Shown here one piece after another: positions 1 to 15,553 of a stretch of 64,000 bases of DNA. Positions within the stretch are counted from its first letter, which is position 1; every line of letters begins with the position of its first letter. The notes below the pieces were generated by a model. That model was not told where the DNA came from. It did no database searches and was given only the letters and a program-made list of their open reading frames with translations. The DNA comes from Roseococcus microcysteis (lineage in GTDB: Bacteria > Pseudomonadota > Alphaproteobacteria > Acetobacterales > Acetobacteraceae), in the NCBI RefSeq assembly GCF_014764365.1, contig NZ_CP061718.1, positions 3,054,501 to 3,118,500 on the forward strand, read 5' to 3'. A program made the translations under genes and the position numbers.

Positions 1-3421
<3,421 letters not shown>

Positions 3422-3425
<4 letters not shown>

Positions 3426-3736
3426 CGCAGATGGTCCGGCTTGCCGGCGCCGGGCGTGGCCGATTCGGCGGCGATTCGCAGCAGCAGCGGCCCCTGGGCC
3501 TCGGCCGGGATGGGGCGGCGGCCGGAGAGCCAGTCCGCCAAATCCACATCGGGCATTTCCAGGATGGCCTCCAGCTCCTCCAGCGCGGCCGCGTCCAGGC
3601 TCGCGATATGGCGGCGGACGAAGCCGCCCAGCATCAGGTCGCATTCCTTCGTGCCGCGGTGCAAGGCGCGGAACAGGAGGCGGCGTTCGCGGGGCGGAAG
3701 CTCGGGGGTTTCGTCAGTCGGGGTCACGGGTGGCAT
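3422..3736 (-). CDS. sdhE: FAD assembly factor SdhE (succinate dehydrogenase assembly factor 2 family)
   Basis: This small cytoplasmic protein (104 aa) promotes covalent FAD attachment to the succinate dehydrogenase flavoprotein. The family's RGxxE motif is visible as RGTKECD, preceded by RRLLFRALH and followed by LGGFVRRHI, and the acidic helical C-terminal half (LEELEAILEMPDVDLADW) is typical. The ATG at 3734-3736 was chosen; a GTG at 3725-3727 would give a 101-residue product. Its stop overlaps the mfd start (ATGA), so the two are probably translated together. The divergent recG start lies only 10 bases away, which leaves no free promoter space. SdhE families usually run about 85-100 aa, so the length fits. 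Confidence 0.9.
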
Positions 3737-3746
3737 ATAGGACCCT

Positions 3747-5837
<2,091 letters not shown>

Positions 5838-5907
5838 GGCCGGCCGCATGGGTTGCATTGCCGCCCCAGGCTTTTAAATCGAGGCGCCGGAGTATGCAGG
5901 GGGCATC

Positions 5908-6621
5908 GTGACCGCACTGATCGAGATCGAGGGCCTGACGAAACGCTTCGGTGGCTTCACCGCCGTGGAGGGCGTGTCCTTCAACGTGGCGCGGGGCGAG
6001 GTGGTGGGCTTCCTCGGCCCCAACGGCGCCGGCAAATCCACCACCATGCGGATGCTGGCGGGCTTCATGCTGCCCAGCGAGGGCACGGCGCGCATCTGCG
6101 GCGAGGATGTGGTGGAACGCCCCGTCGCCGCCAAGCGGCATCTGGGCTTCCTGCCGGAGGGCGCGCCCACCTATCCCGAGATGGCCGTCGAGGATTTTCT
6201 CCGCTTCTGCGCGCGGATTCGCGGCGTGGGCCGGGCCGAGGTGGACCGCGCCATGGCGCTGACGCAGCTGGAGGGCGTGCGCCTCCAGCCCATCGAGACG
6301 CTGTCCAAGGGGTTCAAGCGCCGCGTGGGCCTCGCGCAATCCCTGCTGCATGACCCGCCGGTGCTGGTGCTGGACGAACCGACGGATGGCCTCGACCCCA
6401 ACCAGAAGCATGAGGTGCGCGGCCTGATCCGCGAGATGGCGCCGCAGAAGGCCATCATCATCTCGACGCACATTCTCGAAGAGGTCGGCGCGCTCTGCAC
6501 CCGCGCCATCATCATCGCGCGCGGCCGGGTGCTGGCCGATGCGACGCCCGCCGAACTGGTGGCGGATGGCCGCAGCCTGGACGAGGTGTTCCGGGACCTG
6601 ACCATGAGGGATGCGGCATGA
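5908..6621 (+). CDS. ABC transporter ATP-binding protein, gliding-motility (GldA) type
   Basis: This is the nucleotide-binding subunit of an ABC-2 exporter (237 aa). Walker A GPNGAGKST lies at about 38-46, the signature is LSKGF (about 132) instead of LSGGQ, as is common in this subfamily, and Walker B with the catalytic Glu is VLVLDEPTDG (about 152-161); the switch His lies in STHILEE. The GTG start at 5908 follows a purine-rich stretch (AGGGGG). It is the first gene of a five-gene unit in which every junction overlaps by 1-4 bases (permease, GldG-like protein, DUF4340 protein, NUDIX hydrolase). The name comes from Bacteroidetes gliding; in proteobacteria the substrate is unknown. Confidence 0.88.
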   Translation: MTALIEIEGLTKRFGGFTAVEGVSFNVARGEVVGFLGPNGAGKSTTMRMLAGFMLPSEGTARICGEDVVERPVAAKRHLGFLPEGAPTYPEMAVEDFLRFCARIRGVGRAEVDRAMALTQLEGVRLQPIETLSKGFKRRVGLAQSLLHDPPVLVLDEPTDGLDPNQKHEVRGLIREMAPQKAIIISTHILEEVGALCTRAIIIARGRVLADATPAELVADGRSLDEVFRDLTMRDAA

Positions 6622-7349
6622 GGGCCATGCTGGCTGTGGCGCGGCGCGAATTCGCCGCCTATTTCGCGACCCCGGTCGCCACCGTCTTCATCGTGATCTT
6701 CCTGGTGATGTCGGGCACGCTGACCTTCACCGTGGGCGGCTTCTTCGCGCGCGGCCAGGCGGATTTGCTGCCCTTCTTCAACTTCGTGCCCTGGCTGTTC
6801 CTGTTCCTGGTGCCGGCGCTGACCATGCGGCTCTGGGCCGAGGAACGTCGCCTGGGCACGGTGGAACTGCTGCTCACCTTGCCCATCACCGCCGGGCAGG
6901 CTGTCGTGGGGAAATTCCTCGCCGCCTGGGCCTTCTGCGCCGTGGCGCTGGCGCTGACCTTCCCGCTGGTCCTCACCGTCAACTACCTGGGCGAGCCGGA
7001 CAATGGCGTGATCCTGACCGGCTATCTCGGCTGCCTGATGGTGGCGGGCGCCTATCTCGCGGTGGGGGCGGCCATCTCGGCCATGACGCGCAACCAGGTC
7101 ATCGCCTTCGTCCTCGCCGTGGCGGGGTGCTTCCTGTTCGCCGCGGCGGGTTCGACCATCGTGACGGAGTTCCTCTCCACCAACCTCCCCTGGCTGGCGG
7201 AGGTGGCGCGGTCGCTCAGTGTCGCCGAGCGTTTCTCGGGCTTCGCGCGCGGCGTGATCGCGGCGCGGGATGTCATCTTCTTCGCGAGCTTCATCGCGGT
7301 CTGGCTGCTGCTGAACGCCGCCATCCTCGAACACAGGAAGGCCGATTGA
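6618..7349 (+). CDS. ABC-2 type permease subunit (GldF-like)
   Basis: A 243-residue integral membrane protein with about six hydrophobic segments, starting just after MRAMLAVARREFAAYFATPVA. The REFAAYF-x-TPVA entry motif is typical of ABC-2/GldF permeases, in which a short amphipathic helix precedes the first membrane span. A WAEERRLGTVELLLTLPI segment between helices 2 and 3 is a hallmark of the family. The start overlaps the ATPase stop by 4 bases (ATGA), and the stop overlaps the next start by one base (TGATG). It is inferred to form the membrane channel with the ATPase at 5908-6621. Confidence 0.86.
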   Translation: MRAMLAVARREFAAYFATPVATVFIVIFLVMSGTLTFTVGGFFARGQADLLPFFNFVPWLFLFLVPALTMRLWAEERRLGTVELLLTLPITAGQAVVGKFLAAWAFCAVALALTFPLVLTVNYLGEPDNGVILTGYLGCLMVAGAYLAVGAAISAMTRNQVIAFVLAVAGCFLFAAAGSTIVTEFLSTNLPWLAEVARSLSVAERFSGFARGVIAARDVIFFASFIAVWLLLNAAILEHRKAD

Positions 7350-9268
7350 TGCGCCGCACCCGTCTTGCCTTCTCGACATTGGGCGTGCTGGCCGCGCTGC
7401 TGCTGGCCGTGGGCGTCAATCTGCTGGCCGACCGGCTGCTGTCCTCCGCGCGTCTCGATCTGACGGAAAACCGCCTCTACACCCTCTCGCCCGGCACGCG
7501 GCAGGTGCTGGAGGGGCTGCGCGACCCGGTGACGCTGCGCTTCTTCTATTCGCGCCGCCTGGGCGCCGAGATCCCGCAATACGGCGCCTATGCCGAGCGC
7601 GTGCGCGACATGCTGCGCGAATATGTGGCCGCCTCGCGCGGGATGGTGCGACTGGAACTCTACGACCCCGAGCCCTTCTCCGAGACGGAGGACCGCGCCA
7701 TCGCGCTGGGCCTGCAAGGCGTGCCGCTGGACCAGGGCGGTGAGCAGGTCTTCTTCGGCGTGGCCGGCGCGAACCTCGTGGACACCGAACGCGCCATCCC
7801 CTTCTTCCAGCCCGAGCGCGAGCGCTTTTTGGAAGCGGATCTGACGCGGCTGGTCTTTGAATTGTCGAACCCGACCAAGCCCGTTCTGGGCGTGCTGTCG
7901 CCCCTGCCGCTGAGCGGCGATCCGCGCGCGATGATGATGCGCCAGCCGCAGCTCGCCCAACCCCAAATCGTGATCCGCCAGCTGCGCGAGGCCTATACGG
8001 TGCAGGAGCTGGGCTATGACGCCCAGGTGATCCCGGCCGAGGTGCAGGTGCTGCTGCTGGCCCATCCGCAGAACCTGCCGGAGGCCGCGCAATACGCCGT
8101 GGACCAGTTCGTCATGCGCGGCGGGCGGCTGATCGTGATGATCGACCCGCACAGCGAGATGCAGGCGACCCGCCCCGGCCCCACCGGCCAGCCGCCGACC
8201 GACACCGCCTCGCGCCTCGACCGGCTGCTGGAAGCCTGGGGCGTGGAGGCGCCGGCCGACCAGGTGGTGCTCGACCTGCGCGGCGCCTGGCGCGTGCGCG
8301 CGGGCCCCAATGAGCGCGTGCAGGCGGTGGACTATGTGGCCTGGTTCAACCTGCAGGGCGACAGCTTGAACCGCGAGGAACAATCCACCGCGCTGCTGGA
8401 ACAGGTGAGCGTGGCCTCGGCCGGGCATCTGCGCCCGCGGCAGGGTGCGGGCATCGAGTTCATCCCGCTGCTGACCAGCTCCGCGCAATCCATGCTGGTG
8501 GACGCGGCGCAGGTGCGGCGCGAGCCTTCGCCCACGCGCATCCTGGCGGAGTTCCGCGCCGATGGGGAACGCCGGGTGATCGCGGCGCGCATCCGGGGCA
8601 ATCTGCTCTCGGCCTTCCAGGACGGGCCGCCGGCCCTGCCGGAAGGCGCCACGCGGCCGGAGGGTTTCCCCACCCATCTGGCGCGCAGCAACGGGCCCGC
8701 GAACCTCGTCGTCATCCATGACAGCGACATTCTGGAAGACCGCTTCTGGGTGCGCGTGCAGGAATTCTTCGGGCAGCAGAGCATCGCGCCCTTCTCCAAC
8801 AACGGGCCCTTCGTGGTGAACCTGGCCGACAGCCTCTCGGGCAGCGACGCCATGATCGGCCTGCGTTCGCGCGGGGAAAGCCAGCGGCCCTTCGAGGTGG
8901 TGGAGGACATCCGCCGCCGCGCCGACGCGCAGTTCCGCCAGACCGAGCGGCAACTGACGGAACGCCTCCAGGCCACGGAACGGCGCCTGCGCGAACTCCG
9001 CCAGGGCACGCCGGGCGAGGGGGCCCGCAACACCAACCAGGTGGTCATCACCGAGGCGCAGCGCGCCGAGATCGAGCACGCGCGCGAGGAGATCGCGGCC
9101 ACGCGCCGACAGCTGCGCGCGGTGCAGCTCGAACTGCGGCGGGACATCGAGGCGCTGGACCGCAACCTGCGCCTCCTGAACATCGTCGCCGTGCCGCTGC
9201 TGCTGACGGTGCTGGCCATCGTGCTGGGGCTGCTGCGCGCGCGGCGTCGCGCGGCGGCGCGCGCGTGA
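7349..9268 (+). CDS. GldG-family ABC transporter auxiliary protein
   Basis: 639 residues with an N-terminal membrane anchor (about 8-25), a large extracytoplasmic body and a second membrane span near the C-terminus (LLNIVAVPLLLTVLAIVLGL), followed by a basic tail. The opening after the anchor (LDLTENRLYTLSPGTRQVLE) is the signature of the GldG/ABC_transp_aux family. A long charged segment before the last span (about residues 510-600: QTERQLTERLQATERRL and on) looks like a coiled coil. It works with the ATPase and permease upstream; GldG proteins are thought to be scaffold or substrate-handling subunits. The ATG at 7349 shares one base with the preceding stop. Confidence 0.85.
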   Translation: MRRTRLAFSTLGVLAALLLAVGVNLLADRLLSSARLDLTENRLYTLSPGTRQVLEGLRDPVTLRFFYSRRLGAEIPQYGAYAERVRDMLREYVAASRGMVRLELYDPEPFSETEDRAIALGLQGVPLDQGGEQVFFGVAGANLVDTERAIPFFQPERERFLEADLTRLVFELSNPTKPVLGVLSPLPLSGDPRAMMMRQPQLAQPQIVIRQLREAYTVQELGYDAQVIPAEVQVLLLAHPQNLPEAAQYAVDQFVMRGGRLIVMIDPHSEMQATRPGPTGQPPTDTASRLDRLLEAWGVEAPADQVVLDLRGAWRVRAGPNERVQAVDYVAWFNLQGDSLNREEQSTALLEQVSVASAGHLRPRQGAGIEFIPLLTSSAQSMLVDAAQVRREPSPTRILAEFRADGERRVIAARIRGNLLSAFQDGPPALPEGATRPEGFPTHLARSNGPANLVVIHDSDILEDRFWVRVQEFFGQQSIAPFSNNGPFVVNLADSLSGSDAMIGLRSRGESQRPFEVVEDIRRRADAQFRQTERQLTERLQATERRLRELRQGTPGEGARNTNQVVITEAQRAEIEHAREEIAATRRQLRAVQLELRRDIEALDRNLRLLNIVAVPLLLTVLAIVLGLLRARRRAAARA

Positions 9269-10260
9269 TGCGGCGGCGCAGCGTCCTCGTCATCGGCGGG
9301 CTTGGCGCCGCCGCCGTGGCGACCGCCATCCTGCTGGCACCGGCGGGCGAGCGGCCGGGGCATTTCACGCCCGGCGCGCCGGCCTTCCCGGACCTGGCCA
9401 CGCGGCTGCCCCAGGCGGCTCGCGTCGAGATCATCCGCAATGCCGAGCGCAGCACGATGCTCCGCGTGGGCGAGGGCTGGGTGGTGGAGGAACTGGCCCT
9501 CTACCCGGCGCGCGTGCCCAAGCTGCGGGAGTTGCTGTCGGGCGTGAGCGAACTGCGCCTCGTCGAGGAACGCACCAGCGACCCGGCCTTGCATGCGCGC
9601 CTCGGCGTGGACGACCCCACCTCGCCGGGCAGCACCGCCACGCGGCTGCGCGTGGTGGACGCGCAGGGCGGCGTAATCCTGGACGTGATCCTCGGCACGC
9701 GCCGCACGCGCCCGCAGGCGCAGGTGCCCGATGCCGTCTTCCTGCGGCGCGAGGGCGAGGCGCGCTCCTGGCTCGCGGAAGGCCGCGTGGTGCCGGATGG
9801 CGACCCGAATCTCTGGGTGGACCGCGAGATCGCCATGCTGGCGCCCGACCGGCTGCGCCGTGTCGAAATCCAGCGCACGGGCGAGCCGCCGCTTGTGCTG
9901 GAACGCGCGGGGGAGGTGGATGCGCCCCTGCGCGTGACCACGCCCGCCGAAGCCCCCGGCACCGCCCCGGCCGCGCTGGAGGATGTGGGCCGCGCCTTCG
10001 ACCTGCTGACCTTCACCGATGTCCGCCCCGCCACCGCCCTCGAAGGCGAGGCTTTGGGCGAGGCGCGCTTCACCTACACCGATGAGGTGAACATCACCGC
10101 CTGGCCGCGAATGCTCGACGGGCAGCTCTGGCTCGTGCTGCGCGCCGATGGCGGCCCTGAAGCCCAGGCGCTGCACGCGCGCTGGCAGGGCTGGGCCTTC
10201 CGCGTGGGCGACTGGAAGGAGAAGGCGCTGGTCCCGCGCCTGGCTGATCTGCTGCCCTGA
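9268..10260 (+). CDS. DUF4340 domain-containing membrane-anchored protein
   Basis: 330 residues with a single N-terminal membrane segment (about 5-22) and an extracytoplasmic beta-rich region. The central part (RNAERSTMLRVGEGWVVEE, then LRELLSGVSELRLVEERT) matches the DUF4340 pattern of repeated strands that measure a residual per-residue value; the molecular role is unknown. DUF4340 genes are regularly found next to GldG-type genes, and here the start overlaps the GldG-like stop (TGATG). A GTG three bases upstream (9265) is an alternative start. Context suggests an accessory part of the exporter. Confidence 0.82.
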   Translation: MRRRSVLVIGGLGAAAVATAILLAPAGERPGHFTPGAPAFPDLATRLPQAARVEIIRNAERSTMLRVGEGWVVEELALYPARVPKLRELLSGVSELRLVEERTSDPALHARLGVDDPTSPGSTATRLRVVDAQGGVILDVILGTRRTRPQAQVPDAVFLRREGEARSWLAEGRVVPDGDPNLWVDREIAMLAPDRLRRVEIQRTGEPPLVLERAGEVDAPLRVTTPAEAPGTAPAALEDVGRAFDLLTFTDVRPATALEGEALGEARFTYTDEVNITAWPRMLDGQLWLVLRADGGPEAQALHARWQGWAFRVGDWKEKALVPRLADLLP

Positions 10261-10703
10261 TGTCCCGCGAATATCCCGACCGCCCCTGGATCGGCATCGG
10301 CGTCATCGCCTTCCGGGGCGAGGAGGTGCTGCTGGTCCGCCGTGGGAAGCCGCCGCGCATCGGCTCCTGGTCCTTGCCCGGCGGCGCGCAGCATCTGGGC
10401 GAGACGGTGCAGGAGGCCGCGCGGCGCGAACTCCTGGAGGAGACGGGCATCGAGGTCGGCCCCCTGCTGCTGGCCGATGTGGTGGACGCCGTCACCCATG
10501 ATGAGGCGGGCGCCGTGCGCTACCACTACACCATCGTGGATTTCTGCGGCGAATGGGCGGGCGGCGAGGCGCGGCCCGGCGACGACGTGGACGCGGTGGC
10601 CTGGGCGCGCCCCGAGGCGCTGGACAACTACGCGCTGACGCGCGAGGCGCGGGCGGTGATCGCCATCGCGCGCTTGCGCCTGCTTGCTGACGCGGCGGAT
10701 TAA
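10260..10703 (+). CDS. NUDIX hydrolase
   Basis: A 147-residue nucleotide-diphosphate hydrolase fold. The NUDIX box is complete at about residues 41-63: G-x5-E (GGAQHLGE), then REL-x-EE-x-G ([10 protein letters not shown]). The PGG just before the box and the [20 protein letters not shown] strand are usual for ADP-ribose/NDP-sugar type members. Substrate cannot be read from sequence. It is translationally coupled to the DUF4340 gene (stop and start share one base) and is the last gene of the exporter operon, directly followed by a perfect 11-bp stem-loop. Confidence 0.88.
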   Translation: MSREYPDRPWIGIGVIAFRGEEVLLVRRGKPPRIGSWSLPGGAQHLGETVQEAARRELLEETGIEVGPLLLADVVDAVTHDEAGAVRYHYTIVDFCGEWAGGEARPGDDVDAVAWARPEALDNYALTREARAVIAIARLRLLADAAD

Positions 10704-10740
10704 CGTCTTCGGTGACTGCACCGAAGACGATCCGACGCTA
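10704..10740. terminator. Bidirectional stem-loop between convergent genes (possible relative of a dispersed 3'-end repeat)
   Basis: A perfect 11-bp stem (10704-10714 with 10719-10729) closes a 4-base loop ACTG. It begins right after the TAA of the NUDIX gene and ends 8 bases before the stop of the converging ABC permease gene, so it can serve both. There is no clear T-run on either side. On the minus strand the sequence just after the permease stop reads TAGCGTCGGATCG, which resembles the starts of the 3'-end elements at 21974, 26474 and 44604. Confidence 0.7.
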
Positions 10741-12393
10741 CCGCCGCCGCATCGCCCGCGTCAGCGCCACCACCGGCAGAAGCCCTGCCAACACGATGAG
10801 CAGCGCGGAGGTGCTGGCCTCCGCCAGACGCTCATCGGAGGCGAGGTTGTAGACGCGCACCGCCAGCGTGTCGAAGTCGAAGGGCCGCACGATCAGCGTG
10901 GCCGGCAGCTCCTTCATCGTGTCCACGAAGACCAGGATCGCCGCGGTGAAGATGGCCCCGCGCGAGAGCGGCAATTCCACGCGCCGCACCGCCTCGCCCG
11001 GCCCGCAGCCCAAGGAGCGCGCGGCCATCTGGAAGGAGGGCTTGAGGCGCGTCAGCCCGCTTTCCACCGCCTGCAGGGCCACGCCCAGGAAGCGCGAGAG
11101 ATAGGCGAAGACCAGCGCCACGATGGTGCCCGACAGCAGCAGCCCCGTGCCGAAGCCGAAGCTGCTCCGCATCCAGGCATCCAGCGCGTTGTCGAAGAGG
11201 CCGAAGGGCACCAGAACCCCCACCGCGATGACCGAGCCCGGCACGGCATAGCCGAGCGAGACCACGCGGTTCGCCACGCGCTGCCCCCGCCCCGGATGCA
11301 GCCGCGCCGCCCAGGCCAGCCAGGCGGCGATGATCACGGCCAGCACCGCCGTGATGGAGGCGAGCGTCAGCGAGTTCAGCAGGAAGGGCAGGAAGCGGTG
11401 CGGCGCCAGCGGGTCCCCCGCCTCCAGCATCAGGGCAAACAGCGCGCCCGCCGGCACCAGGAAGCCCAGCGCCAATGGCGCCAGGCAGGCCAGCAGCGCC
11501 AGCGCCGCCTTCACGCCGCGCAGCGGCACGGGCTGGAAGGGGGCGTGGCGCGTGGTCATGGGGTGGAAGCGGCGGCCGCCGCGGCTGGCATGTTCCAGCG
11601 CCAGCAACAGGGCCACGCACATCAGCAGCACGGCGGCCAACTGGCTGGCGGCCCCCCGGTCGGCCATGCCGAACCAGGCCTCGTAGATGCCGGTGGTGAA
11701 GGTGCGCAGGCCGAAATACTGCACCGTGCCGAAATCGGCGAAGGTCTCCATCAGCACCAGCGCGATGCCCGCCGCCAGGGCCGGCCGCGCCAGCGGCAGC
11801 GCCACATGCCAGAACACGCGCGAGAGCGAATGGCCCAGCGTGCGCGAGACCTCCACCAGGCAGGTGGACTGCGCCAGGAAGGCCGCCCGGCACAGCAGAT
11901 ACACATAGGGGTAGAGCACCATGGAGAGCACCAGCGCCGCCCCCTCCAGGCTGCGCATCTCCGGGAACCAGTATTCCCCGAAGCGCAGCCCCGTCACGTC
12001 GCGGACCATGCTCTGCGCCGGCCCCGCCACGTCCATCAGCCAGGTCCAGGCATAGCCGGCGACATAGGCCGGCATGGCCAGCGGCAGCAGCAGCGCCACC
12101 TCCAGCACCCGGTGCCCCGGGAAGCGGCAGCATGTGACCAGCCAGGCGGTGACGGCCCCCGCGCTGCCGGCCAGCAGCGCCACCAGCAGCCCCAGAACGA
12201 GGGTGGTGGCCAGCATCTCGGGCAGGAAGGTGGTGGCGATGTGCCACCACACGGCGCCCGCCGGCGTCACGGCCGCCGCCAGCACCGCCCCGATGGGCAT
12301 GGCCAGCACCAGGGCCACCAGCAGCGTCAGCCGCGCCCAGGCCGGGGTGCGGCGCGGGCGGGCCATGCTGGGGGTGGCGGTCGTTACGCCCAT
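10738..12393 (-). CDS. Iron(III)-type ABC transporter permease (FbpB family, fused two-domain)
   Basis: 551 residues with two homologous halves of about six membrane helices each, as in FbpB/SfuB/CysW-like permeases. Both halves carry the EAA cytoplasmic loop ([20 protein letters not shown] at about 185-204, and [19 protein letters not shown] near 452). The segment [11 protein letters not shown] and the [14 protein letters not shown] loop are typical of the ferric iron subfamily. No cognate binding protein or ATPase is adjacent, so they must be encoded elsewhere or the gene is an orphan. The ATG at 12393 is used; MARPRR at 12366 is an alternative. Confidence 0.88.
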   Translation of the reverse strand: MGVTTATPSMARPRRTPAWARLTLLVALVLAMPIGAVLAAAVTPAGAVWWHIATTFLPEMLATTLVLGLLVALLAGSAGAVTAWLVTCCRFPGHRVLEVALLLPLAMPAYVAGYAWTWLMDVAGPAQSMVRDVTGLRFGEYWFPEMRSLEGAALVLSMVLYPYVYLLCRAAFLAQSTCLVEVSRTLGHSLSRVFWHVALPLARPALAAGIALVLMETFADFGTVQYFGLRTFTTGIYEAWFGMADRGAASQLAAVLLMCVALLLALEHASRGGRRFHPMTTRHAPFQPVPLRGVKAALALLACLAPLALGFLVPAGALFALMLEAGDPLAPHRFLPFLLNSLTLASITAVLAVIIAAWLAWAARLHPGRGQRVANRVVSLGYAVPGSVIAVGVLVPFGLFDNALDAWMRSSFGFGTGLLLSGTIVALVFAYLSRFLGVALQAVESGLTRLKPSFQMAARSLGCGPGEAVRRVELPLSRGAIFTAAILVFVDTMKELPATLIVRPFDFDTLAVRVYNLASDERLAEASTSALLIVLAGLLPVVALTRAMRRR

Positions 12394-12465
12394 GGGAAGG
12401 TGCGAGGCATTCTCATCTCGCCCAGCCTTACCCGAAGGCGGCCGGGCCCGCCATGCCCCGGCGGG

Positions 12466-13107
12466 TCACCCCTTCTTGTTCTTGCGGGCCTCCCATTCCG
12501 CCATGGTCAGGCGGGGCACCTCCACCCGGTCGGTGGTGCGGGCATACCAGCCGCGGCCATGCATGCGGCCCACGAGGTCGAGCTTGGGGGTATCAATGTA
12601 GTGGCGGGCGGGGTCCATCACCGCGTCGTCGCGCACATGCATGCCCACGACCTTGCCCAGCACGATGGTGTGCTCCCCCGCCTCGACCAGCTGGAAGGTC
12701 TCGCATTCCAGCGCCACCGGGCTTTCGCCGATGCGGGGCGGCTTCACCTTGCTGGACGGCACCTGGGTCAGTTCCGCCTCGGCCAGCTCGTCCACGCCGG
12801 GGGCGAAGTCGGTGGCCGTGATGTTCATGTGCTGGATGTGGGAATAGGGCACGAGGCACACCACGAACTGGCCGGTGGCCTTGATGTTCGCCAGCGTGTC
12901 CTTGGGGCTGCCCTCGGGGCGCGGGCCGCAGCCGATGCCGACCACCACGGGGTTCGAGGAAAAGGCGTTGAAGAAGGAATAGGGGGCGGCATTCACCACG
13001 CCCGCCTCGTCCTGCGTCACCACCCAGGCGATGGGGCGCGGCACCACGGTGCTGACCACCAGCTTGTAGCAGTCGGCGGGGGACATCTTCTCGAAATCGA
13101 ACATCAT
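12466..13107 (-). CDS. Flavin reductase-like, FMN-binding split-barrel protein
   Basis: A 213-residue member of the flavin reductase-like family. The [14 protein letters not shown] opening strand, the [15 protein letters not shown] loop (which contacts FMN in relatives) and the [17 protein letters not shown] helix-strand are characteristic. Such proteins use NAD(P)H to reduce FMN or work with monooxygenases; no monooxygenase is adjacent, so the partner is unknown. Two ATG codons in a row (13107, 13104) can start it. It is divergent from the chemoreceptor gene with a 126-base gap. Confidence 0.85.
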   Translation of the reverse strand: MMFDFEKMSPADCYKLVVSTVVPRPIAWVVTQDEAGVVNAAPYSFFNAFSSNPVVVGIGCGPRPEGSPKDTLANIKATGQFVVCLVPYSHIQHMNITATDFAPGVDELAEAELTQVPSSKVKPPRIGESPVALECETFQLVEAGEHTIVLGKVVGMHVRDDAVMDPARHYIDTPKLDLVGRMHGRGWYARTTDRVEVPRLTMAEWEARKNKKG

Positions 13108-13233
13108 GGGCGGGGGCCTCCGGTTGTGGCCGCAAGTTGGGCGGGGTCGCCCGGCCTGTCGAGGGGGTGGTGTTCATCCTCGCTTAAGCAGGCGGGCGCA
13201 ATGATTTGCGGGATCGGCCTGCGAGGAAAACCC

Positions 13234-15552
13234 ATGCGTCTGTTCAATAACCTGCGTGTCGCGACGAAATTGTCCATCAGCGCGGGCCTGACCATCACCT
13301 TGCTGACGGCGCTCGCCGCGGCCGTGATGTTCCAGGCCAACCAGCTGGAGCGCGCCAATGGCGAGGCGCGGCAGGGCAGCGAGGCAAGGCAATACTCCAT
13401 CGAGGTCGGGCAGGGGGTCTGGCGTGCCTACAGCCACGAACGTGGCGTGGTCCTGGCCCAGTCAACGCCCGAGCTGGAGCGGGAGGCGGAGGCCCAGCGC
13501 CGCGCCCTGGCCGATGCCACCGCCGCGCTGGGCGCGGCGCGGGAGCGCGCGGGCACGGCCGGCCCCGCCGTGCTGGCGGCACTTTCCGCCGCCGAGGCCC
13601 GGCTGCGGGAGCTGGAGGCGCTGGCCGCCGCCCTGGTGCAGGCGCGCGCCGCGCTGCTGGCCACGCGCGACGGCGAGTTCTTCGCCCGCCAGCCCGATTT
13701 CGACCATGCGGTGGAGGCCTCCAACGCCAATGTCCAGTTCGCCGCCGAGGGCGAGCAGCGCGAGGAGCTGCGCGACACGCTGAACACCTATGTGCAGGCG
13801 GTGAATGAGTCGCGGCTCAGCGCGCAGCGCTATCTCGCCACCGGGGATGCGGGGGCGGTCAACCGGCTGCGGCGCGCGGCCGCGCAGTCACGCGTGCATG
13901 GGCGGCGCTTCGCCTCCCAGGTGCCGGAGAGCATGCGCTTCGAGGCGGAACGCCTGACCAATGCCGGCACCGCCGTGGCCAGCGCGGCCGAGGCGCTGGC
14001 GACGCGCAACGCCGAGATCGCGACCCTCCAGTCCGAACGCCTGGCGCCGGCGCGCGAGGCGTTGATGGCCACGCTGGACACCGCGGGCGCGGGGCTGCGC
14101 GCCAGCAGCGAGGACCTGGCGGCGGAGGCCATGCACAGCGCCTCCGTGCTGCAGCAGGTGGTGGTGGTGACGGGCGGCGTCATCGTGGCCTTCATGCTGG
14201 CCTTCGCCTTCCTCACCACCCGGGCCATCGCCACGCCGCTGGCGCGGCTGGCCGGCGCCATCCGCGACATCGCGGCGGGCGACACCGCGGCCAGCGTGCC
14301 GCACCAGGACCGCCAGGACGAGATCGGCCGCATCGCCGGCGCGCTGGAAGGGCTGCGTGGCGAGGTCCGCAAGGCCTTCGCCCAGGGCCAGATGCTGGAG
14401 CAGCTCAACCTGGGCGTCATGACGGCCAACCCGCAGGATGATTTCCGCATCACCTATGTGAACCCCGAGGCCGTGCGCGTGATCCGCGCGGTGGAGCATG
14501 TGCTGCCGGTGAAGGCCGATGCGCTGATGGGCGCCAGCATGGATGTCTTCCACAAGAACCCCGCGCACCAGCGCGAGATGATGGTGGATGACCGCCACCT
14601 GCCGCACCGCACCCGCATCAGCCTGGGCGGCGAGGTGATCGAGCTGAACGTCACCGCCATCCGGGACCGCGAGGGCCGCTACATGGGCCCCATGCTCACC
14701 TGGCAGCTGGTGACGGCCCAGGCCCGCCTGGCCGACAGCTTCGAGGCCGAGGTGGGTGGCGTGGTGGACGCCGTGGCCAATGCGGCGGGCCAGATGCAGA
14801 CTTCCGCCAACGGGTTGACCCAGGCTGCCGCGCTGTCGGGCCGCGAGGCGGAGGCGGTGGCCGAGGCCTCGGCCCGCGCCGGCGCCGATGTGCAGGCCGT
14901 GGCGGCCAGCGCCGAGGAATTGGCCGCCTCGGTGGCCGAGATCACGCGCCAGGTGTCCGAGGGCGCGCAGGTGGCGCGCAGCGCGGCCGAGGAGGCGCGG
15001 GCGACCGACGGCACGGTGCAGGGCCTGGCCCAGGCCGCGCAGCGCATCGGCGATGTGGTGCGGCTGATCAGCGACATCGCGGGCCAGACGAACCTGCTGG
15101 CGCTGAACGCCACCATCGAGGCCGCGCGCGCCGGTGAAGCCGGCAAGGGCTTCGCCGTGGTGGCGAGCGAGGTGAAGAACCTGGCCGCCCAGACCGCCAA
15201 GGCGACGGAGGAGATCGCGGCGCAGATCGGCGGCATCCAGGGCACCACCGAGCAGGCGGTGACGGCGTTGCGCTCCATCACCGCCACCATCGAGCGCATG
15301 AACGAGGTGACGGCCGCCATCGCCGCCGCCGTCGAGGAACAGGGGGCCGCCACGCGCGAGATCGCCCGCAGCGCCACGCTGGTCGCCGACGGCACGGCCG
15401 TGGTGGCGCGCCGCATCGAGGATGTGCGCCGCGTCTCGGGCGAGACGGGCGGCGCGGCCGGCCATGTGCTGGAAGCGGCCAATGATCTGGCGGACCAGGC
15501 GGGATCGCTGCGCGGCAAGGCGTCGGAGTTCCTGCGGCAGGTGCGGGCCTGA
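13234..15552 (+). CDS. Methyl-accepting chemotaxis protein with HAMP and PAS-like regions
   Basis: A 772-residue membrane chemoreceptor. Order: transmembrane helix 1 (about 12-32), a long helical periplasmic sensor, transmembrane helix 2 (about 309-329), a HAMP segment (330-382, beginning [20 protein letters not shown]), a PAS-like segment (about 390-500, with [14 protein letters not shown] and NPEAVRVI), then the signalling domain with the conserved tip [18 protein letters not shown] near 615-632. A glutamine/glutamate-rich flank suggests methylation helices, but no C-terminal receptor-methylase pentapeptide is visible. The ATG at 13234 follows an AGGA site. No other che genes occur in the window, so the partner array is elsewhere. 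Confidence 0.93.
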   Translation: MRLFNNLRVATKLSISAGLTITLLTALAAAVMFQANQLERANGEARQGSEARQYSIEVGQGVWRAYSHERGVVLAQSTPELEREAEAQRRALADATAALGAARERAGTAGPAVLAALSAAEARLRELEALAAALVQARAALLATRDGEFFARQPDFDHAVEASNANVQFAAEGEQREELRDTLNTYVQAVNESRLSAQRYLATGDAGAVNRLRRAAAQSRVHGRRFASQVPESMRFEAERLTNAGTAVASAAEALATRNAEIATLQSERLAPAREALMATLDTAGAGLRASSEDLAAEAMHSASVLQQVVVVTGGVIVAFMLAFAFLTTRAIATPLARLAGAIRDIAAGDTAASVPHQDRQDEIGRIAGALEGLRGEVRKAFAQGQMLEQLNLGVMTANPQDDFRITYVNPEAVRVIRAVEHVLPVKADALMGASMDVFHKNPAHQREMMVDDRHLPHRTRISLGGEVIELNVTAIRDREGRYMGPMLTWQLVTAQARLADSFEAEVGGVVDAVANAAGQMQTSANGLTQAAALSGREAEAVAEASARAGADVQAVAASAEELAASVAEITRQVSEGAQVARSAAEEARATDGTVQGLAQAAQRIGDVVRLISDIAGQTNLLALNATIEAARAGEAGKGFAVVASEVKNLAAQTAKATEEIAAQIGGIQGTTEQAVTALRSITATIERMNEVTAAIAAAVEEQGAATREIARSATLVADGTAVVARRIEDVRRVSGETGGAAGHVLEAANDLADQAGSLRGKASEFLRQVRA

Positions 15553-15553
15553 A

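Noticed and set aside
10684-13233. Upstream extension of the chemoreceptor frame (to 1622 codons)
   Set aside because: The extension lies opposite the ABC permease and flavin reductase genes and lacks family character; the chemoreceptor starts at 13234 with an RBS and a membrane helix.
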